Below, piece by piece: positions 1 through 9,607 of a stretch of 64,000 bases of DNA; positions within the stretch are counted from its first letter, which is position 1, and each line of letters opens with the position of its first letter. This DNA comes from Acidimicrobiales bacterium (GTDB taxonomy: Bacteria > Actinomycetota > Acidimicrobiia > Acidimicrobiales > JAVJTC01), in the NCBI GenBank assembly GCA_040219085.1, contig JAVJTC010000020.1, positions 1 to 64,000 on the forward strand, written 5' to 3'. The notes under the pieces are model-generated. The model was not told where the DNA came from, did no database searches, and saw nothing but the letters and a program-made list of their open reading frames with translations. The translations under genes and the position numbers were made by a program.

Positions 1-672
1 GAGGCGGATCATCGCGTCGGGGTGGCCGGTGTCGATGTAGACGCCGCGTTTGCGGTCCTGTTCCGCGGCGCGGTCTTCGGGGTCTTCGCCGTGGCGGCAC
101 CAGTTGCGCACCAGCTGCCGCAGCCGGGCGACGGGGACCCGCCGCGCCCACGCGACCAGGTGGGCTTCGTCTCGGCGCGCTCGGGCCGGGTCGGCTTCGC
201 AGGCGAACCACAGCGCGGCGATGTGGCCGGTGGTGATCGCCCCCGCCTCGAGCGCCGTAATCGCTGCGGGCAGGATCTGCGCGACCCGCGCCGCGCGGCG
301 CTGCCGGTTCACTTCATCACGATCCGAACCCGCCGCGTCACCGGCACCGCCCGCAGGAGGAGGCGGCACCGGCCCCGCACCATCGTCGTCTTGGCCGCTG
401 GTGTCGTCGCCGTTACCAGCGCCGTCGCCGCTGCTACCGGGGGGCGGCGAGGCATGCGACGCGATCGCCGCTGCGGTACGCACCGACGCCGCCGCCACCA
501 CACGACGATGTGCTTCCAGGTCCTTGGACAGGACGCTCAACTGGTCGACGTCGAGGCACGCCAGATCCAGGCTCCGCAACCGGCCAGCCGCGGCGTCGAG
601 GGCCCCACGGGCCTCGCCGAGGCCAGTGTCACGGTCCCTGTCGGAACCGGCTGCGAACATGTGTTCGACCAT
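1..672 (-). CDS. DUF222 / 13E12-repeat HNH-endonuclease-like protein, N-terminal part
   Basis: The reading frame enters from the left edge on the minus strand, so only the first 224 residues are visible. The visible part looks like the N-terminal DUF222 region of the actinobacterial 13E12-repeat family: a helical segment with LDVDQLSVLSKDL, a Pro/Gly/Asp-rich linker at about residues 75-110, then LEAGAITTGHIAAL and VARLRQLVRNW. In full-length members an HNH nuclease domain follows; here it would lie outside the window, so nuclease activity cannot be judged. I chose the ATG at 672; the in-frame ATG at 660 is an alternative. These proteins are often multicopy in actinobacteria and their role is poorly known. 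Confidence 0.8.
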   Translation of the reverse strand, partial: MVEHMFAAGSDRDRDTGLGEARGALDAAAGRLRSLDLACLDVDQLSVLSKDLEAHRRVVAAASVRTAAAIASHASPPPGSSGDGAGNGDDTSGQDDDGAGPVPPPPAGGAGDAAGSDRDEVNRQRRAARVAQILPAAITALEAGAITTGHIAALWFACEADPARARRDEAHLVAWARRVPVARLRQLVRNWCRHGEDPEDRAAEQDRKRGVYIDTGHPDAMIRL

Positions 673-744
673 GAACCCACACTAACCAACCGGTGAGACA
701 CTCAACGCCGGACGGAACGTGTCAGGGGAGATCTCCGGAAAACC

Positions 745-782
745 CGAAGGGCCCGCCTCCAGTGGGGGAGGCGAGCCCTTCG
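745..782 (-). terminator. Hairpin terminator after the zinc-ribbon/TerB-like gene
   Basis: An inverted repeat with arms CGAAGGGC-CGCCTCC and GGAGGCG-GCCCTTCG encloses a short loop. It sits 40 bases downstream of the minus-strand stop at 822. On the minus strand the hairpin is followed by GGGTTTT, a short T tract, which fits an intrinsic terminator. Confidence 0.6.
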
Positions 783-821
783 GCGCAGGGTGGCAGGGGC
801 AAGGCTTTTCTGGTGGTGGGA

Positions 822-1439
822 TCAGCTTGCAACCGCGGGGGCGGCGAGGTCGACGCCGCGTGTAGCGAGGAGGCGGGCCTTGAGAGGCGGCACGCCGAGG
901 ACGAGGGCGGCCCCGACGATGACGTCGACCTGGGCCGTGGACGGAGACCCGCCGGACTGGGCAACGGCCACGGCAGAGCTCAGGAGCGTTGTCCGGCGGG
1001 CCTCGTCCAGATCTTCGGCAACCACGAGGAGCGAGCCCCGCAGTCCGTTGTCGAGGTCTGTGTCAGCCAGATCACGGGTGAGGTCGGCGTCGCTGTAGTT
1101 GGTGCGACCGAGTTGGCGGATGTGCTCGATCGTCTCCTCCCGCACCTCGGGCTTGGAGCTCGGGCCGGCTGCCGCGACGGTGACGAGCAGGTACCGGGCG
1201 CACTCCGTGAAGCGTGCCTCGAACTCGGGGTGGCGGGGTGTGGGATCGAAGCCGTGGGCGTCGTGGATCGTGCGGCAGCCGGTGCACTGGACCCGGGGAC
1301 CACCTCGGCGGGGTCGCCGGCCCGAGAACTCGTTGCTGTCGAAGATGGGGGGAGCTTCGAAGATCTCGCCCACCCTGTCCGCCCCGCAGACCGGACAGTG
1401 AAACACGATGTGTCCTGGGAGTCGCTTGGACGGTTCCAT
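822..1439 (-). CDS. Zinc-ribbon protein with TerB-like helical domain
   Basis: This is a protein of about 205 residues. Two CxxC knuckles (C15/C18 and C52/C55) form a likely zinc ribbon at the N-terminus. The remainder is helical and resembles the TerB/tellurite-resistance fold: two repeats of about 50 residues, each starting with an aliphatic helix (ARYLLVTVAAAG, LLSSAVAVAQSGG). I placed the start at ATG 1439 because it directly precedes the zinc ribbon; an in-frame start 69 bases upstream would add a basic stretch with no recognisable features. The gene stands alone with a hairpin terminator downstream. The role is unknown; a cytoplasmic sensor or scaffold is only a guess. Confidence 0.7.
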   Translation of the reverse strand: MEPSKRLPGHIVFHCPVCGADRVGEIFEAPPIFDSNEFSGRRPRRGGPRVQCTGCRTIHDAHGFDPTPRHPEFEARFTECARYLLVTVAAAGPSSKPEVREETIEHIRQLGRTNYSDADLTRDLADTDLDNGLRGSLLVVAEDLDEARRTTLLSSAVAVAQSGGSPSTAQVDVIVGAALVLGVPPLKARLLATRGVDLAAPAVAS

Positions 1440-1701
1440 TCTTGTGCCCTGCCTCACTGGTTGGTTCCTCTGCCGTGGTACATCCACAGAATCGGTGCAG
1501 TGGGGCATCTGCTATACGTCAACATTGATGAATCGGCGTCGGATTCGAGGTCCGATGCCGCTTCGGATGGGCTGAACGGGCCGTATTCCTACCGACTATC
1601 GGGTAGAGGGGGCCCGATGACCCCCCATTTTCTTCTCGTCAATGGTGGGTAGAGACCGGGTCGGGCTTCGTGATGCGCGCGGGACTGTGATGCCGGGGAA
1701 C

Positions 1702-3339
1702 TCAGTGCCGGAGTTTGACCGGTGTCGACACATCCGCGTAGAAGTCGTTCCCCTTGTCGTCGATCACGACGAACGCGGGGAAGTCCTCGACCTCGATGCG
1801 CCAGATGGCTTCCATGCCGAGCTCGGGGTACTCGAGCACCTCGACCTTGCGGATGGAGTCCTTCGCGAGGCGGGCGGCCGGCCCGCCGATGGAGCCGAGG
1901 TAGAAGCCACCGTGGGCTGCGCAGGCGTCGGCGACCTGCTTGGAACGGTTCCCCTTGGCGAGCATGACGAGACTGCCGCCGGCTGCCTGAAACTCCTCGA
2001 CATAGGAGTCCATCCGTCCCGCGGTGGTGGGGCCGAACGAGCCCGACGCGTACCCCTCGGGCGTCTTGGCCGGACCGGCGTAGTAGACGGGGTGGTTCCG
2101 CAGGTAGTCCGGCATCGCCTCTCCCGCGCGGAGACGTTCACGGATCTTGGCATGGGCGATGTCGCGGGCCACCACGAGGGTGCCGGTGAGCGAGACGTGG
2201 GTCTTCACGGGGAACTTCGTCAGCTCGGCGCGGATCTCGTCCATCGGCCGGTTCAGGTCGATCGGGTGGATGTCGTCGGAGAGGTCGTCTTCGGTCGCCT
2301 CGGGCAGGTACTTCGCGGGGTCCCGCTCGAGTTCCTCGAGGAAGATGCCGTCCCGGGTGATCTTGGCGAGGGCCTGGCGGTCCGCCGAGCACGACACGGC
2401 GATCCCGACCGGGCACGACGCGCCGTGACGGGGGAGTCGGATGACGCGGACGTCATGGCAGAAGTACTTGCCGCCGAACTGGGCTCCGATGCCGAAGTCC
2501 CGCGTCTGTTCGAGGATGCGCTTCTCCCACTCGAGGTCCCGGAATCCGTGGCCGTCCTCTCCGCCTGCGGTCGGGAGCCGGTCCAGGTAGCGCGTCGATG
2601 CCATCTTCGCGGTCTCGACCGCGAACTCGGCCGACGTGCCGCCGATGACGACGCCGAGGTGGTACGGCGGGCATGCCGAGGTCCCGAGTGAGCGCAGCTT
2701 CTCGTCGAGGAAGTCCGTGAGGGAATCCGGATCCAGAAGGGCCTTCGTCTCCTGGAACAGGAAGCTCTTGTTGGCCGATCCACCGCCCTTGGCCATGAAC
2801 AGGAAGCGGTACTCGGAGCCGGCGACCGCCTCGATCTTCGTCTCCATGGGGAGGTTGGTCTTGGTGTTGACCTCGGAGAACATGTCGAGCGGGGCCATCT
2901 GCGAATAGCGCAGGTTGTGCTTCTGGTAGGTGTCGTAGACGCCCCGGGCGATGGCCACCTTGTCGTCGCCGGAGGTCAGCACGTACTGACCCTTCTTGCC
3001 TTTCACGATCGCCGTACCCGTGTCCTGGCAGCCCGGCAGGATTCCGCCAGCGGCGATGTTGGCGTTCTTCAACAGCTCCAGTGCGACGAAGTGGTCGTTG
3101 GGGGAGGCGTCGCCGTCGTCGATGATCGCCTTGAGCTGTGCGAGGTGGCTGGGGCGCAGGAGGTGGGCGATGTCGCGCATCGCCTCCGCTGTGAGTAGGC
3201 GGATGCCCTCGTCGTCGACGCGGATGAATTCCATGCCCGCGGCTTGCACCACCTCGACGTGGTCCGTGGTGACGAGTCGGTAGGTCGTCGGGTCTTCGCC
3301 GGTCAGCGGCAGGAGGTCGGTGTAGGAGAAGTCGGCCAT
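1702..3339 (-). CDS. fumA: Fumarate hydratase, class I (iron-sulfur)
   Basis: This 545-residue protein has the length and layout of single-chain class I fumarases, which interconvert fumarate and L-malate in the TCA cycle. The three expected [4Fe-4S] ligands are visible: C104 in [10 protein letters not shown]223 in SACPPYH and C309 in GASCPVG. The C-terminal half has the fumarase beta domain ([42 protein letters not shown] quoted only in part here as [17 protein letters not shown]). Class I enzymes are oxygen-labile because of their cluster, so they depend on Fe-S assembly such as the SUF systems elsewhere in this window. The gene is monocistronic, with a 70-base gap to the next minus-strand gene. 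The start ATG 3339 gives a normal N-terminus. Confidence 0.95.
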   Translation of the reverse strand: MADFSYTDLLPLTGEDPTTYRLVTTDHVEVVQAAGMEFIRVDDEGIRLLTAEAMRDIAHLLRPSHLAQLKAIIDDGDASPNDHFVALELLKNANIAAGGILPGCQDTGTAIVKGKKGQYVLTSGDDKVAIARGVYDTYQKHNLRYSQMAPLDMFSEVNTKTNLPMETKIEAVAGSEYRFLFMAKGGGSANKSFLFQETKALLDPDSLTDFLDEKLRSLGTSACPPYHLGVVIGGTSAEFAVETAKMASTRYLDRLPTAGGEDGHGFRDLEWEKRILEQTRDFGIGAQFGGKYFCHDVRVIRLPRHGASCPVGIAVSCSADRQALAKITRDGIFLEELERDPAKYLPEATEDDLSDDIHPIDLNRPMDEIRAELTKFPVKTHVSLTGTLVVARDIAHAKIRERLRAGEAMPDYLRNHPVYYAGPAKTPEGYASGSFGPTTAGRMDSYVEEFQAAGGSLVMLAKGNRSKQVADACAAHGGFYLGSIGGPAARLAKDSIRKVEVLEYPELGMEAIWRIEVEDFPAFVVIDDKGNDFYADVSTPVKLRH

Positions 3340-3409
3340 GGCCCAAGCGTAGGTCGCGCCGGCGACGGTCCGGGAACGAGCGCCGCTGCGCTGCGGCGGA
3401 ACCCTTCGC

Positions 3410-3898
3410 TCAGGGGATGGCCGGGGTCCCGGCGTAGCGCATCGGGTCCGAGGCTTCGGGGATCGTCGGCTGGTTCCAGCTCATCATCTGGGTGAGGTTC
3501 GCAACGACGTCGCGCCATGCGTTCGGGTCCCAACCTTCGGCGGCCGCCACCACCTCGAGCGAGTGGTCCAGGTGCACGATGGCGGGGAGCGTCTCGAGCC
3601 CGAGGGCGCCGATCATCTCGCGATCGGGATCGGCGAAGGTCAGGAGCTTGTCGGACCACGGGCCGAGGAACTCCCTGGTCTCGTCGTCGTCGCCCGCGAC
3701 CAGCCAGGAGACCCTGCAGTCGGCGCCGACGAAGTTGGAGAGGATCCGACCGGCGGTGTCGATGAGCCACGCGCTCTCATAGGTGAACGGATCGAGTGCG
3801 ACCATCACCAGGTGGAAGGTCGTCACCCAGTCCTCGGCGGGGAGAGCGTCGCCGTTGATCGGGTCGAGGGTCGTGTCGGGAGGTGGTGCGGTTGCCAC
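3410..3898 (-). CDS. Thioredoxin-fold protein of unknown function
   Basis: This is a protein of 162 residues if the GTG at 3898 is used. A longer frame to 4030 exists, but it would overlap the divergent gene starting at 3991 and its extra residues look like non-coding translation. The order of beta strands and helices ([17 protein letters not shown], a central [16 protein letters not shown] segment, then [19 protein letters not shown]) resembles a thioredoxin/redoxin fold with the cis-proline region at LPAIVHLD. I see no CxxC active site; the single cysteine (GADCRVSW) does not form one. A redox catalyst is therefore doubtful, and a structural or binding role is equally possible. Confidence 0.65.
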   Translation of the reverse strand: MATAPPPDTTLDPINGDALPAEDWVTTFHLVMVALDPFTYESAWLIDTAGRILSNFVGADCRVSWLVAGDDDETREFLGPWSDKLLTFADPDREMIGALGLETLPAIVHLDHSLEVVAAAEGWDPNAWRDVVANLTQMMSWNQPTIPEASDPMRYAGTPAIP

Positions 3899-3990
3899 GG
3901 CGGGCAAAGGTAGTCGAATGCGTACGCCGGTGGCATGTTGGGGGCACCTCGGCCTGACCGACCCCGGGACGCGCCGGTAGTGTCCACGCG

Positions 3991-4770
3991 GTGCACCCCA
4001 TGGAGCATCTGCGCCACGTCGCCCGGTCACACGGTCTCGAGCACCAGATGCTGGCCGCCGAGTCCGCCTACGCGCTGGCGGGGTTCAGCGACGATCCCGG
4101 TGCTCTCGTCACGGCCTGTCGCCGGATGGTCGCGCGTCAGGCCAACTCGGGTCCGACCATGTGGGTGGCCGCACGGATGCTCGCGGCGGCCGATGCCTTC
4201 GAGACCTCCCGCGAGCTCGCCGAGACGCTGTCGGACGACCCGACGGCGCGTCTGCTGGCACGGGAGCTGCCCGACGAGGCGAAGGTGGTCACGGTGGGCT
4301 GGTCGACGGTCATTCCCGCGGCCCTCCGTCGACGCGGTGACGTCGCTGTCGCCGCGGTGGGCGGTTCGGGCGCGTTTCTGCGTCGCCTGCGCTCCGCCGA
4401 GGTGGACGTGGCCGATGTGGCCGACGCGGCGCTCGGTGTGGCTGTCGCCGAGGCCGACCTCGTTCTCCTCGAGACGTGGGCGGCCGGGTCCCGGCGCTTC
4501 GCCGCTGAACTCGGTTCCCTGGCGGCGGCCGCCGTCGCCCGTCACAGCGGTACGCCCGTCTGGCTGACCGCGGGGCTGGGAGCCTTCGTCCACGAGGACC
4601 TGTGGCGTCGCATCGAGGCGGGACTGGTGGGCGTCGACGCGACCCTCGATGTCGTCGATCTCGACCTGGTGGACCGGGTCGCCACCCCGGGCGGCGTGGT
4701 CGACGTCGCTGCCGCCGTGGCCGCAGCTGATCGCCTGCCCGCTCCCGAGTTGACCCGCGACATCGGGTGA
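3991..4770 (+). CDS. eIF2B alpha/beta/delta-like (translation initiation factor 2B-related) protein
   Basis: This is a 259-residue protein starting at GTG 3991. The C-terminal half has the Rossmann-like organisation of the eIF2B/MtnA/ribose-1,5-bisphosphate isomerase family: VVTVGWSTVIPAALRR, then VADAALGVAVAEADLVLLETWAAG and a final ATPGGVVDVAAAV segment. Family members bind sugar phosphates or act as isomerases. The catalytic Cys and Asp of MtnA are not evident, so I would not assign that reaction. It overlaps the start of mutY by up to 4 bases, so the two are probably cotranscribed. Substrate and pathway are unknown. Confidence 0.6.
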   Translation: MHPMEHLRHVARSHGLEHQMLAAESAYALAGFSDDPGALVTACRRMVARQANSGPTMWVAARMLAAADAFETSRELAETLSDDPTARLLARELPDEAKVVTVGWSTVIPAALRRRGDVAVAAVGGSGAFLRRLRSAEVDVADVADAALGVAVAEADLVLLETWAAGSRRFAAELGSLAAAAVARHSGTPVWLTAGLGAFVHEDLWRRIEAGLVGVDATLDVVDLDLVDRVATPGGVVDVAAAVAAADRLPAPELTRDIG

Positions 4771-5663
4771 TGTCGCCGGGTGAGGACGGCGACGGCGTCT
4801 TCGACCCCGGAGCGGTCCGTGACCTGCTCGGTTGGGCGGCACAGGATCCGCGCCCGATTCCGTGGCGTGGTCACCGTGACGCGTGGGGCGTTCTGGTCTC
4901 GGAGGTGATGCTGCAACAGACCGACGTCGGCCGGGTCGTCGACCGCTGGCCGGTGTTCATGGAGCGCTACCCGACGCCCGCTGCCATGGCCGCAGCGCCG
5001 GTATCGGCGGTGATCGCTCACTGGCAGGGGCTCGGCTACAACCGGCGCGCCGTCGCACTGCACCGGTCTGCCGTGCGGATCGCCGAGCGTCACGGTGGCG
5101 AGGTGCCCGACACCGTCGAGGCTCTGGAGCAACTTCCCGGAGTGGGCGCCTACACGGCGCGTGCGGTGGCCGCGTTCGCGTTCGGTCGCGACGTCGGTGC
5201 GCTCGACACGAACGTCGGTCGGATCCTCGCCCGCCGTGCCGGTCGGCCGCTGGGCCGCGTCGATGCGCAGGCTCTGGCCGATGCCGCCGTGCCGGCCGGA
5301 CGTGCGGGGGAGTGGAACCAGGCGATGTTCGACCTCGGCGCGGCGGTCTGTACCAAGCGGAGTCCGTCGTGTGGCGGGTGCCCCGTGCGTCGGGGGTGTG
5401 CGTGGCACGGCGAGGGTGGGGACCCGGCGGTGGGGTCCGCGGCGGTCTCGCGTCCCCAGTCGCGTTTCGTCGGTTCCGACAGGCAGGGACGGGCCCACCT
5501 CGTCAGGGTCCTCAGTGACGGTGGTGCCGTGGAGGAAGCGACCGTCGCCGCGGTCATGGGCTGGCCCGACGATGCGGACCGTGCGGCAAGGGTGCTCGCC
5601 GGCCTGGTTGCCGACGGGCTCGTCGACTGCGAGGGAGGGGTCGTCAGCCTCGCGCGCCGATGA
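4770..5663 (+). CDS. mutY: A/G-specific adenine DNA glycosylase
   Basis: This is MutY, which removes adenine mispaired with 8-oxoguanine in base-excision repair. Counting from the in-frame GTG at 4767, the helix-hairpin-helix motif is LPGVGAYTARAVAAFAF (about 123-139), the catalytic Glu lies in SEVMLQQT (E46) and the catalytic Asp in LDTNV (D147). The iron-sulfur loop C195-x6-C202-x2-C205-x5-C211 is complete. The protein has 297 residues. It lacks an obvious full MutT-like C-terminal domain, although about 60 residues after the cluster could be a shortened version. The start overlaps the stop of the upstream gene, so translation is probably coupled. Confidence 0.95.
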   Translation: MSPGEDGDGVFDPGAVRDLLGWAAQDPRPIPWRGHRDAWGVLVSEVMLQQTDVGRVVDRWPVFMERYPTPAAMAAAPVSAVIAHWQGLGYNRRAVALHRSAVRIAERHGGEVPDTVEALEQLPGVGAYTARAVAAFAFGRDVGALDTNVGRILARRAGRPLGRVDAQALADAAVPAGRAGEWNQAMFDLGAAVCTKRSPSCGGCPVRRGCAWHGEGGDPAVGSAAVSRPQSRFVGSDRQGRAHLVRVLSDGGAVEEATVAAVMGWPDDADRAARVLAGLVADGLVDCEGGVVSLARR

Positions 5664-5755
5664 TCCGCGCTGCGGTGCCGCCAGGCAGAGCGTGTTTCCG
5701 CCCGCGATCGCACGGTTGGCTACCCTTCGGGACCGCTGTCGACAAGGAGATCACC

Positions 5756-6259
5756 GTGAGCGAGAACGGCGAGACGATCGATCCCATGGAGTTCCGACGG
5801 GTGCTCGGCCACTACCCGACGGGCGTGACCGTCGTGACGGCCGACGGCCCGGACGGGCCAGCGGGGTTCGCCGTCGGTACGTTCGCCTCGGTCTCGCTGG
5901 ACCCTCCCCTCGTGTCGTTCTATCCGGACAAGTCCTCGGCGACCTGGCCGGCCATCGAGGCGGCGGGCTCTTTCTGCGTGAACGTTCTCGCTGACGACCA
6001 GGCGGGGGTGTGCGGGAAGTTCGCGTCGAAGGAGGACGACAAGTTCGCGGGAATCTCGTGGCATACCGAGGTGACCGGTGCACCGGTTCTCGACGATGTC
6101 CTGGCGTGGATCGACTGTGACATCGACGTCGTCCACGAGGCGGGCGACCACTGGCTCGTCGTCGGGCGGGTGCGGGCCCTCGACGTGGCTGACGACGCGC
6201 GGGGCCCGTTGCTGTTCTTCAAGGGCGGTTACGGCGCCTACGGCGTGCTGGACGGCTGA
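5756..6259 (+). CDS. Flavin reductase domain protein (FMN-binding split barrel)
   Basis: This is a 167-residue protein. I place the start at GTG 5756 because AAGGAGA lies 5 bases upstream; the frame is open to 5660 but the extra residues look non-coding. The sequence follows the flavin reductase-like family: FRRVLGHYPTGVTVVTA, SLDPPLVSFYPDKSSATWPAI, SFCVNVLADDQ and DHWLVVGRVRAL. These enzymes bind FMN or FAD and reduce it with NAD(P)H, often as the small partner of a two-component monooxygenase. No partner oxygenase is adjacent, so the electron acceptor is unknown. The next gene begins 3 bases downstream. Confidence 0.88.
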   Translation: MSENGETIDPMEFRRVLGHYPTGVTVVTADGPDGPAGFAVGTFASVSLDPPLVSFYPDKSSATWPAIEAAGSFCVNVLADDQAGVCGKFASKEDDKFAGISWHTEVTGAPVLDDVLAWIDCDIDVVHEAGDHWLVVGRVRALDVADDARGPLLFFKGGYGAYGVLDG

Positions 6260-6261
6260 GC

Positions 6262-6780
6262 GTGCCCATCTACGCGTTGGGTGACCTCGAACCGGTGATC
6301 CATCCCGAGGCGTACGTGCATCCCGAGGCGGTCGTGATCGGGAACGTCACGATCGGAGCGGAGTCCACGGTCTGGCCCGGGGCGGTCCTGCGGGGCGACG
6401 AGGGGTCGATCACCGTGGGCAGCGGCACCTCGATCCAGGACGGTGCGGTTCTGCACACCACTGGCGAGTTCTTCACCGTGGTGGGCGACAACTGCACGAT
6501 CGGGCATCTCGCGCATCTCGAGGGCTGCACGGTGGAGGATCTCGCTCTGATCGGTGTCGGCGCGGCCGTTCTGCACCGGGCCGTGATCGGCCGGGCGGCA
6601 CTGGTGGGAGCGGGCGCCGTGGTGACCAACGACATGGTCGTCCCGGCGGGGGCGATGGCGCTGGGCATCCCCGCGAAGATCCGCCCGGACGCGGCCGACG
6701 AGGAGACCCTCCGCTGGGGCGCAGGGGTCTACCGCCGACGTGGCCACCAGTACCGAGCGGACCTCCGTCGGCTCGACTGA
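6262..6780 (+). CDS. Gamma-carbonic-anhydrase-like hexapeptide-repeat protein
   Basis: This is a 172-residue left-handed beta-helix protein with repeated hexapeptides (VVIGNVTIGAESTVWPGAVL, shortened here). The residues expected for the gamma carbonic anhydrase/YrdA family are visible: Arg and Asp in LRGDEG, Gln in SIQDG, and zinc-type histidines in VLHTT and IGHLAHLEGC. Family members are trimers with a metal site between subunits; some hydrate CO2 and others have no measured activity. The GTG start at 6262 is 3 bases after the flavin reductase stop, which suggests an operon. It converges on the PPK2 fusion gene with a 9-base gap. Confidence 0.88.
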   Translation: MPIYALGDLEPVIHPEAYVHPEAVVIGNVTIGAESTVWPGAVLRGDEGSITVGSGTSIQDGAVLHTTGEFFTVVGDNCTIGHLAHLEGCTVEDLALIGVGAAVLHRAVIGRAALVGAGAVVTNDMVVPAGAMALGIPAKIRPDAADEETLRWGAGVYRRRGHQYRADLRRLD

Positions 6781-6789
6781 GGACGCAGC

Positions 6790-9315
6790 TCAGCTGCGGC
6801 GGCTGCGGGCGGCGACGAGCGCGCCGGTCAGTTCGTGGGCCGCGCTGGGTTGGTGGAACACGTAGCCCTGGATCTTGTCGCAGCCGATGTCCACGAGTGG
6901 AGCCAACTGGTCTGCCGACTCGACCCCGGAGGCGATGACCTCGATGTCGAGGGCGTGGGCGAAGCTGATGATCGCGTCGAGGAGCTGACGGCCCTCCTCG
7001 TCGCCGATGCGTGAGACCAGCGTCGAGCTGAGCTTGACGCTTCCGATCGCGAGGCGCTGGATGTCCGCGAGCGATGAGTGCGACGTGCCGAAGTCGTCCA
7101 CGGCGATCGGCACGCCGAGGTCTCGCAGGCCTGCGAGCGTCTTGGCGGAACGGTCGAGGTCGACCATGAGCGCCTTCTCGGCGATCTCGATGCAGATGGC
7201 GTCGGGCGGCAGCGAGTTGGCCTCGAGCTCTGCCGCGATGCGGTGGGCCAGCTCCGAGCTGCCGATCTGACGCCCGGAGATGTTGATGTGCACACGGGGC
7301 GCGTGACCGTTCATCTCGGCTCTCCAGTTGGCGGCCTGTTCGCACGCCTTGGCGAGCACGAGCATGTCGAGCTCGGAGATCATGCCGGCGGCGTCGGCGA
7401 CGTCGACGAACTCCGCAGCCGGAAGGAGTCCGCGCGTCGGATGGCGCCAGCGCACGAGTGCCTCGACGGCGCTGATGCGCAGCGTGTCGGTGTCGAAGAG
7501 TGCCTGGTGGTGGAGTTCGAACTCGCCGCGGGAGACCGCCCCGTCGAGTTGTTCGGCGGTGGCCGCACGATTGGCGGTGTTGGTCCGCATCGTGTCGTCG
7601 TACAGCTCGGCTCGGGCCCGGCCGTGCTCCTTGGCCTGGTACATGGCGGCGTCGGCGTCACGCATGAGCGAGTCGGGGTCCGTGGCCTCGTCGGAGACGG
7701 CCACACCGATGCTGACCGTCACCGCCAGGTCCGTGTCGGCGACCCGGAACGGTTTCTCGGTGAGGGCGTTGGCCACCCGTTCGGCGATGGACATGGCGTG
7801 GGTCTCGTCCTCGATGTCCTCGCACAGGACCACGAACTCGTCGCCGCCGAGGCGGGCGACGGTGTCCGAGGGGCGCAGGATGTCACTCAGGCGCGCCGCC
7901 ATGTCGACGAGCAGGCTGTCGCCGGCCGCGTGGCCGTAGCGGTCGTTGATGACCTTGAACCGGTCGAGGTCCATGAACAGGACTGCGACGGGGTGCCGTG
8001 ACCGTGACGAATGCGCGAGCGCGAGTTGGAGCCGATCCAACAGCAGTGACCGGTTGGGCAGATTCGTCAGGGCGTCATGGGTTGCGAGGTGTGCGAGCCG
8101 TGCCTGGCTGGTGGGGCTTCCGTCGACGACCGAGGCGGCCAGTTCGGCGACGCGCACGGCCTCGAAGGCGCCTTCGGTTGCAGGGGTGGTGGGCTCCGGC
8201 GGTGTCCAGCGCGATCGCACCGGGGCAAGACCGGTCTCATCGCCGGCTATCGCAGCGGCTGCCACTTCGCGAGGTCCGGCGGGGATGGCGGGGGCATCGG
8301 GCAACTCGATGACGATCTCGTCGGTCGGGTCCGTGTCGGCGCGACGGGAGGTCCCAGGGCCGCCGGTCGCCTTCTCGGAGTACCCGCCGCTGTCGTGGCC
8401 GGTGGAAGCGTCGGGGTGGTCGCCGTGGCCGATGGGTGAGTCGGGTCCTTCGCCGGGGTCGCCGTGGCCGGCGGGTGCGTCGTGGGCCGCCAGGGCGTGA
8501 GCCTGCTCGGCGGCCTCGCGGAGGTCTGCATCGAGTTCGTCGGAGGGCTCGGGCAGGCGTAGATCGAGCTCGCGTAGTGCTTCGACGACGACGCGCATGG
8601 CGATCAGGTCACGGAGCCAGGGTCTGTCTGAGGGGACGATCCACCACGGGGCGGCTTCGGTGCTGGTCTCGGTCAGCATGTCCTCGTACGCCCGGCTGCG
8701 CGCCTCCCAGCGGCGCCTGTCGGCGAGGTCGCCGAGGGTGAACTTCCAGCGTTCCTCCGGGTCGTCCATCCGGTCCTGGAGTCGACGTCGCTGCTCTTCG
8801 GACGACAGGTGCAGGAAGAGCTTGACGACCGTCGTCCCCTCGTCGGTGAGGAGGCCTTCGAACTGGCGGATGTGCTGGTACCGGCGTCGCCAGGTGGACT
8901 CCGGTACGAGGCCGTCCACGCGGGCGCGGATGATGTCCTCGTAGTGGCTGCGGTTGAACAGTCCCAGCTCGCCGACGCGGGGGACCTCGGCGTGGATCCG
9001 CCACAGGTAGTCACGTTCGGACTCGGATTCGCTGGGAGGTCCGAAGGTGGCCAGGCGCACACCCTGGGGGTTGACGGCCGAGTAGAGCAGGCGGACCAGC
9101 GCGTCCTTGCCGGCCGTGTCGGGTCCCTGGAGGATCACCAGCAGTCGGTGGCGCCTCTGCGCGAAGAGGCGGATCTGCAGTGAGCCGAGCTCGTCGGTGA
9201 GTCGTTCGAGGCGCGCACGCGCGTCGCGCCGGGCGACGTCGGTGTCGCCGCGGGGGTCGATTTCGTCGAGGTCGACCTTCGCCCGCTCCTCGACGCGATG
9301 GCGGGAGGTGTCCAC
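6790..9315 (-). CDS. PPK2 polyphosphate kinase-like domain fused to GGDEF and EAL domains
   Basis: This 841-residue protein has three domains. Residues about 35-250 are a PPK2-type polyphosphate:nucleotide phosphotransferase with Walker [10 protein letters not shown] (64-72), lid motif FNRSHYED (120-127) and WKFTLGDL. That set fits the PPK2 branch with FNRSHYE. A His/Asp/Gly-rich linker of about 150 residues follows. The GGDEF domain has an intact GGDEF (490-494) and a product-inhibition I-site RPSD (481-484) exactly five residues upstream. The EAL domain has EAL (618-620), the Asn of INISG, DDFGTS and QGY. The Glu of the usual AEGVE is Ser796, and KID reads KLS. No signal peptide or membrane segment is visible. 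GTG 9315 was chosen because residues encoded upstream look non-coding. See findings. Confidence 0.92.
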   Translation of the reverse strand: MDTSRHRVEERAKVDLDEIDPRGDTDVARRDARARLERLTDELGSLQIRLFAQRRHRLLVILQGPDTAGKDALVRLLYSAVNPQGVRLATFGPPSESESERDYLWRIHAEVPRVGELGLFNRSHYEDIIRARVDGLVPESTWRRRYQHIRQFEGLLTDEGTTVVKLFLHLSSEEQRRRLQDRMDDPEERWKFTLGDLADRRRWEARSRAYEDMLTETSTEAAPWWIVPSDRPWLRDLIAMRVVVEALRELDLRLPEPSDELDADLREAAEQAHALAAHDAPAGHGDPGEGPDSPIGHGDHPDASTGHDSGGYSEKATGGPGTSRRADTDPTDEIVIELPDAPAIPAGPREVAAAAIAGDETGLAPVRSRWTPPEPTTPATEGAFEAVRVAELAASVVDGSPTSQARLAHLATHDALTNLPNRSLLLDRLQLALAHSSRSRHPVAVLFMDLDRFKVINDRYGHAAGDSLLVDMAARLSDILRPSDTVARLGGDEFVVLCEDIEDETHAMSIAERVANALTEKPFRVADTDLAVTVSIGVAVSDEATDPDSLMRDADAAMYQAKEHGRARAELYDDTMRTNTANRAATAEQLDGAVSRGEFELHHQALFDTDTLRISAVEALVRWRHPTRGLLPAAEFVDVADAAGMISELDMLVLAKACEQAANWRAEMNGHAPRVHINISGRQIGSSELAHRIAAELEANSLPPDAICIEIAEKALMVDLDRSAKTLAGLRDLGVPIAVDDFGTSHSSLADIQRLAIGSVKLSSTLVSRIGDEEGRQLLDAIISFAHALDIEVIASGVESADQLAPLVDIGCDKIQGYVFHQPSAAHELTGALVAARSRRS

Positions 9316-9537
9316 GTCCGCAGCTTCGCACGGTCTGGTCCCGATGTGGTGTCTCTCGGCCGCGGTTGATCCGGCTGACCCACGACGCGGCGGGCGGGCC
9401 CCACAGGTGACTACCCAGGGTCCCTGCGTCCTCACTGCGGGTGGTGTCAATGGTGGCGAACGCCGTGTTTCGGTCGTCCGTCGAAACTCGTCGGTGATCC
9501 GGTCGTGTTACGCGATGGACCCGGCCGGGAACATTGT

Positions 9538-9560
9538 TACTATCCACGTAGGAGAAACCC
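9538..9560 (+). promoter_or_regulatory. Candidate suf promoter element and shared 12-base motif
   Basis: This lies in the 292-base gap between the divergent PPK2 fusion gene and sufB. TACTAT at 9538-9543 resembles a -10 box; no clear -35 box is visible. TAGGAGAAACCC at 9549-9560 recurs exactly at 56464-56475, beside the second suf locus. Together they suggest a common regulatory site. The rest of the gap holds nothing else I can recognise. Confidence 0.35.
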
Positions 9561-9607
9561 CCCCGGCTCGCCGGGGTGCCCCCAACCCCGAACGGAGTGT
9601 TCCCGCC

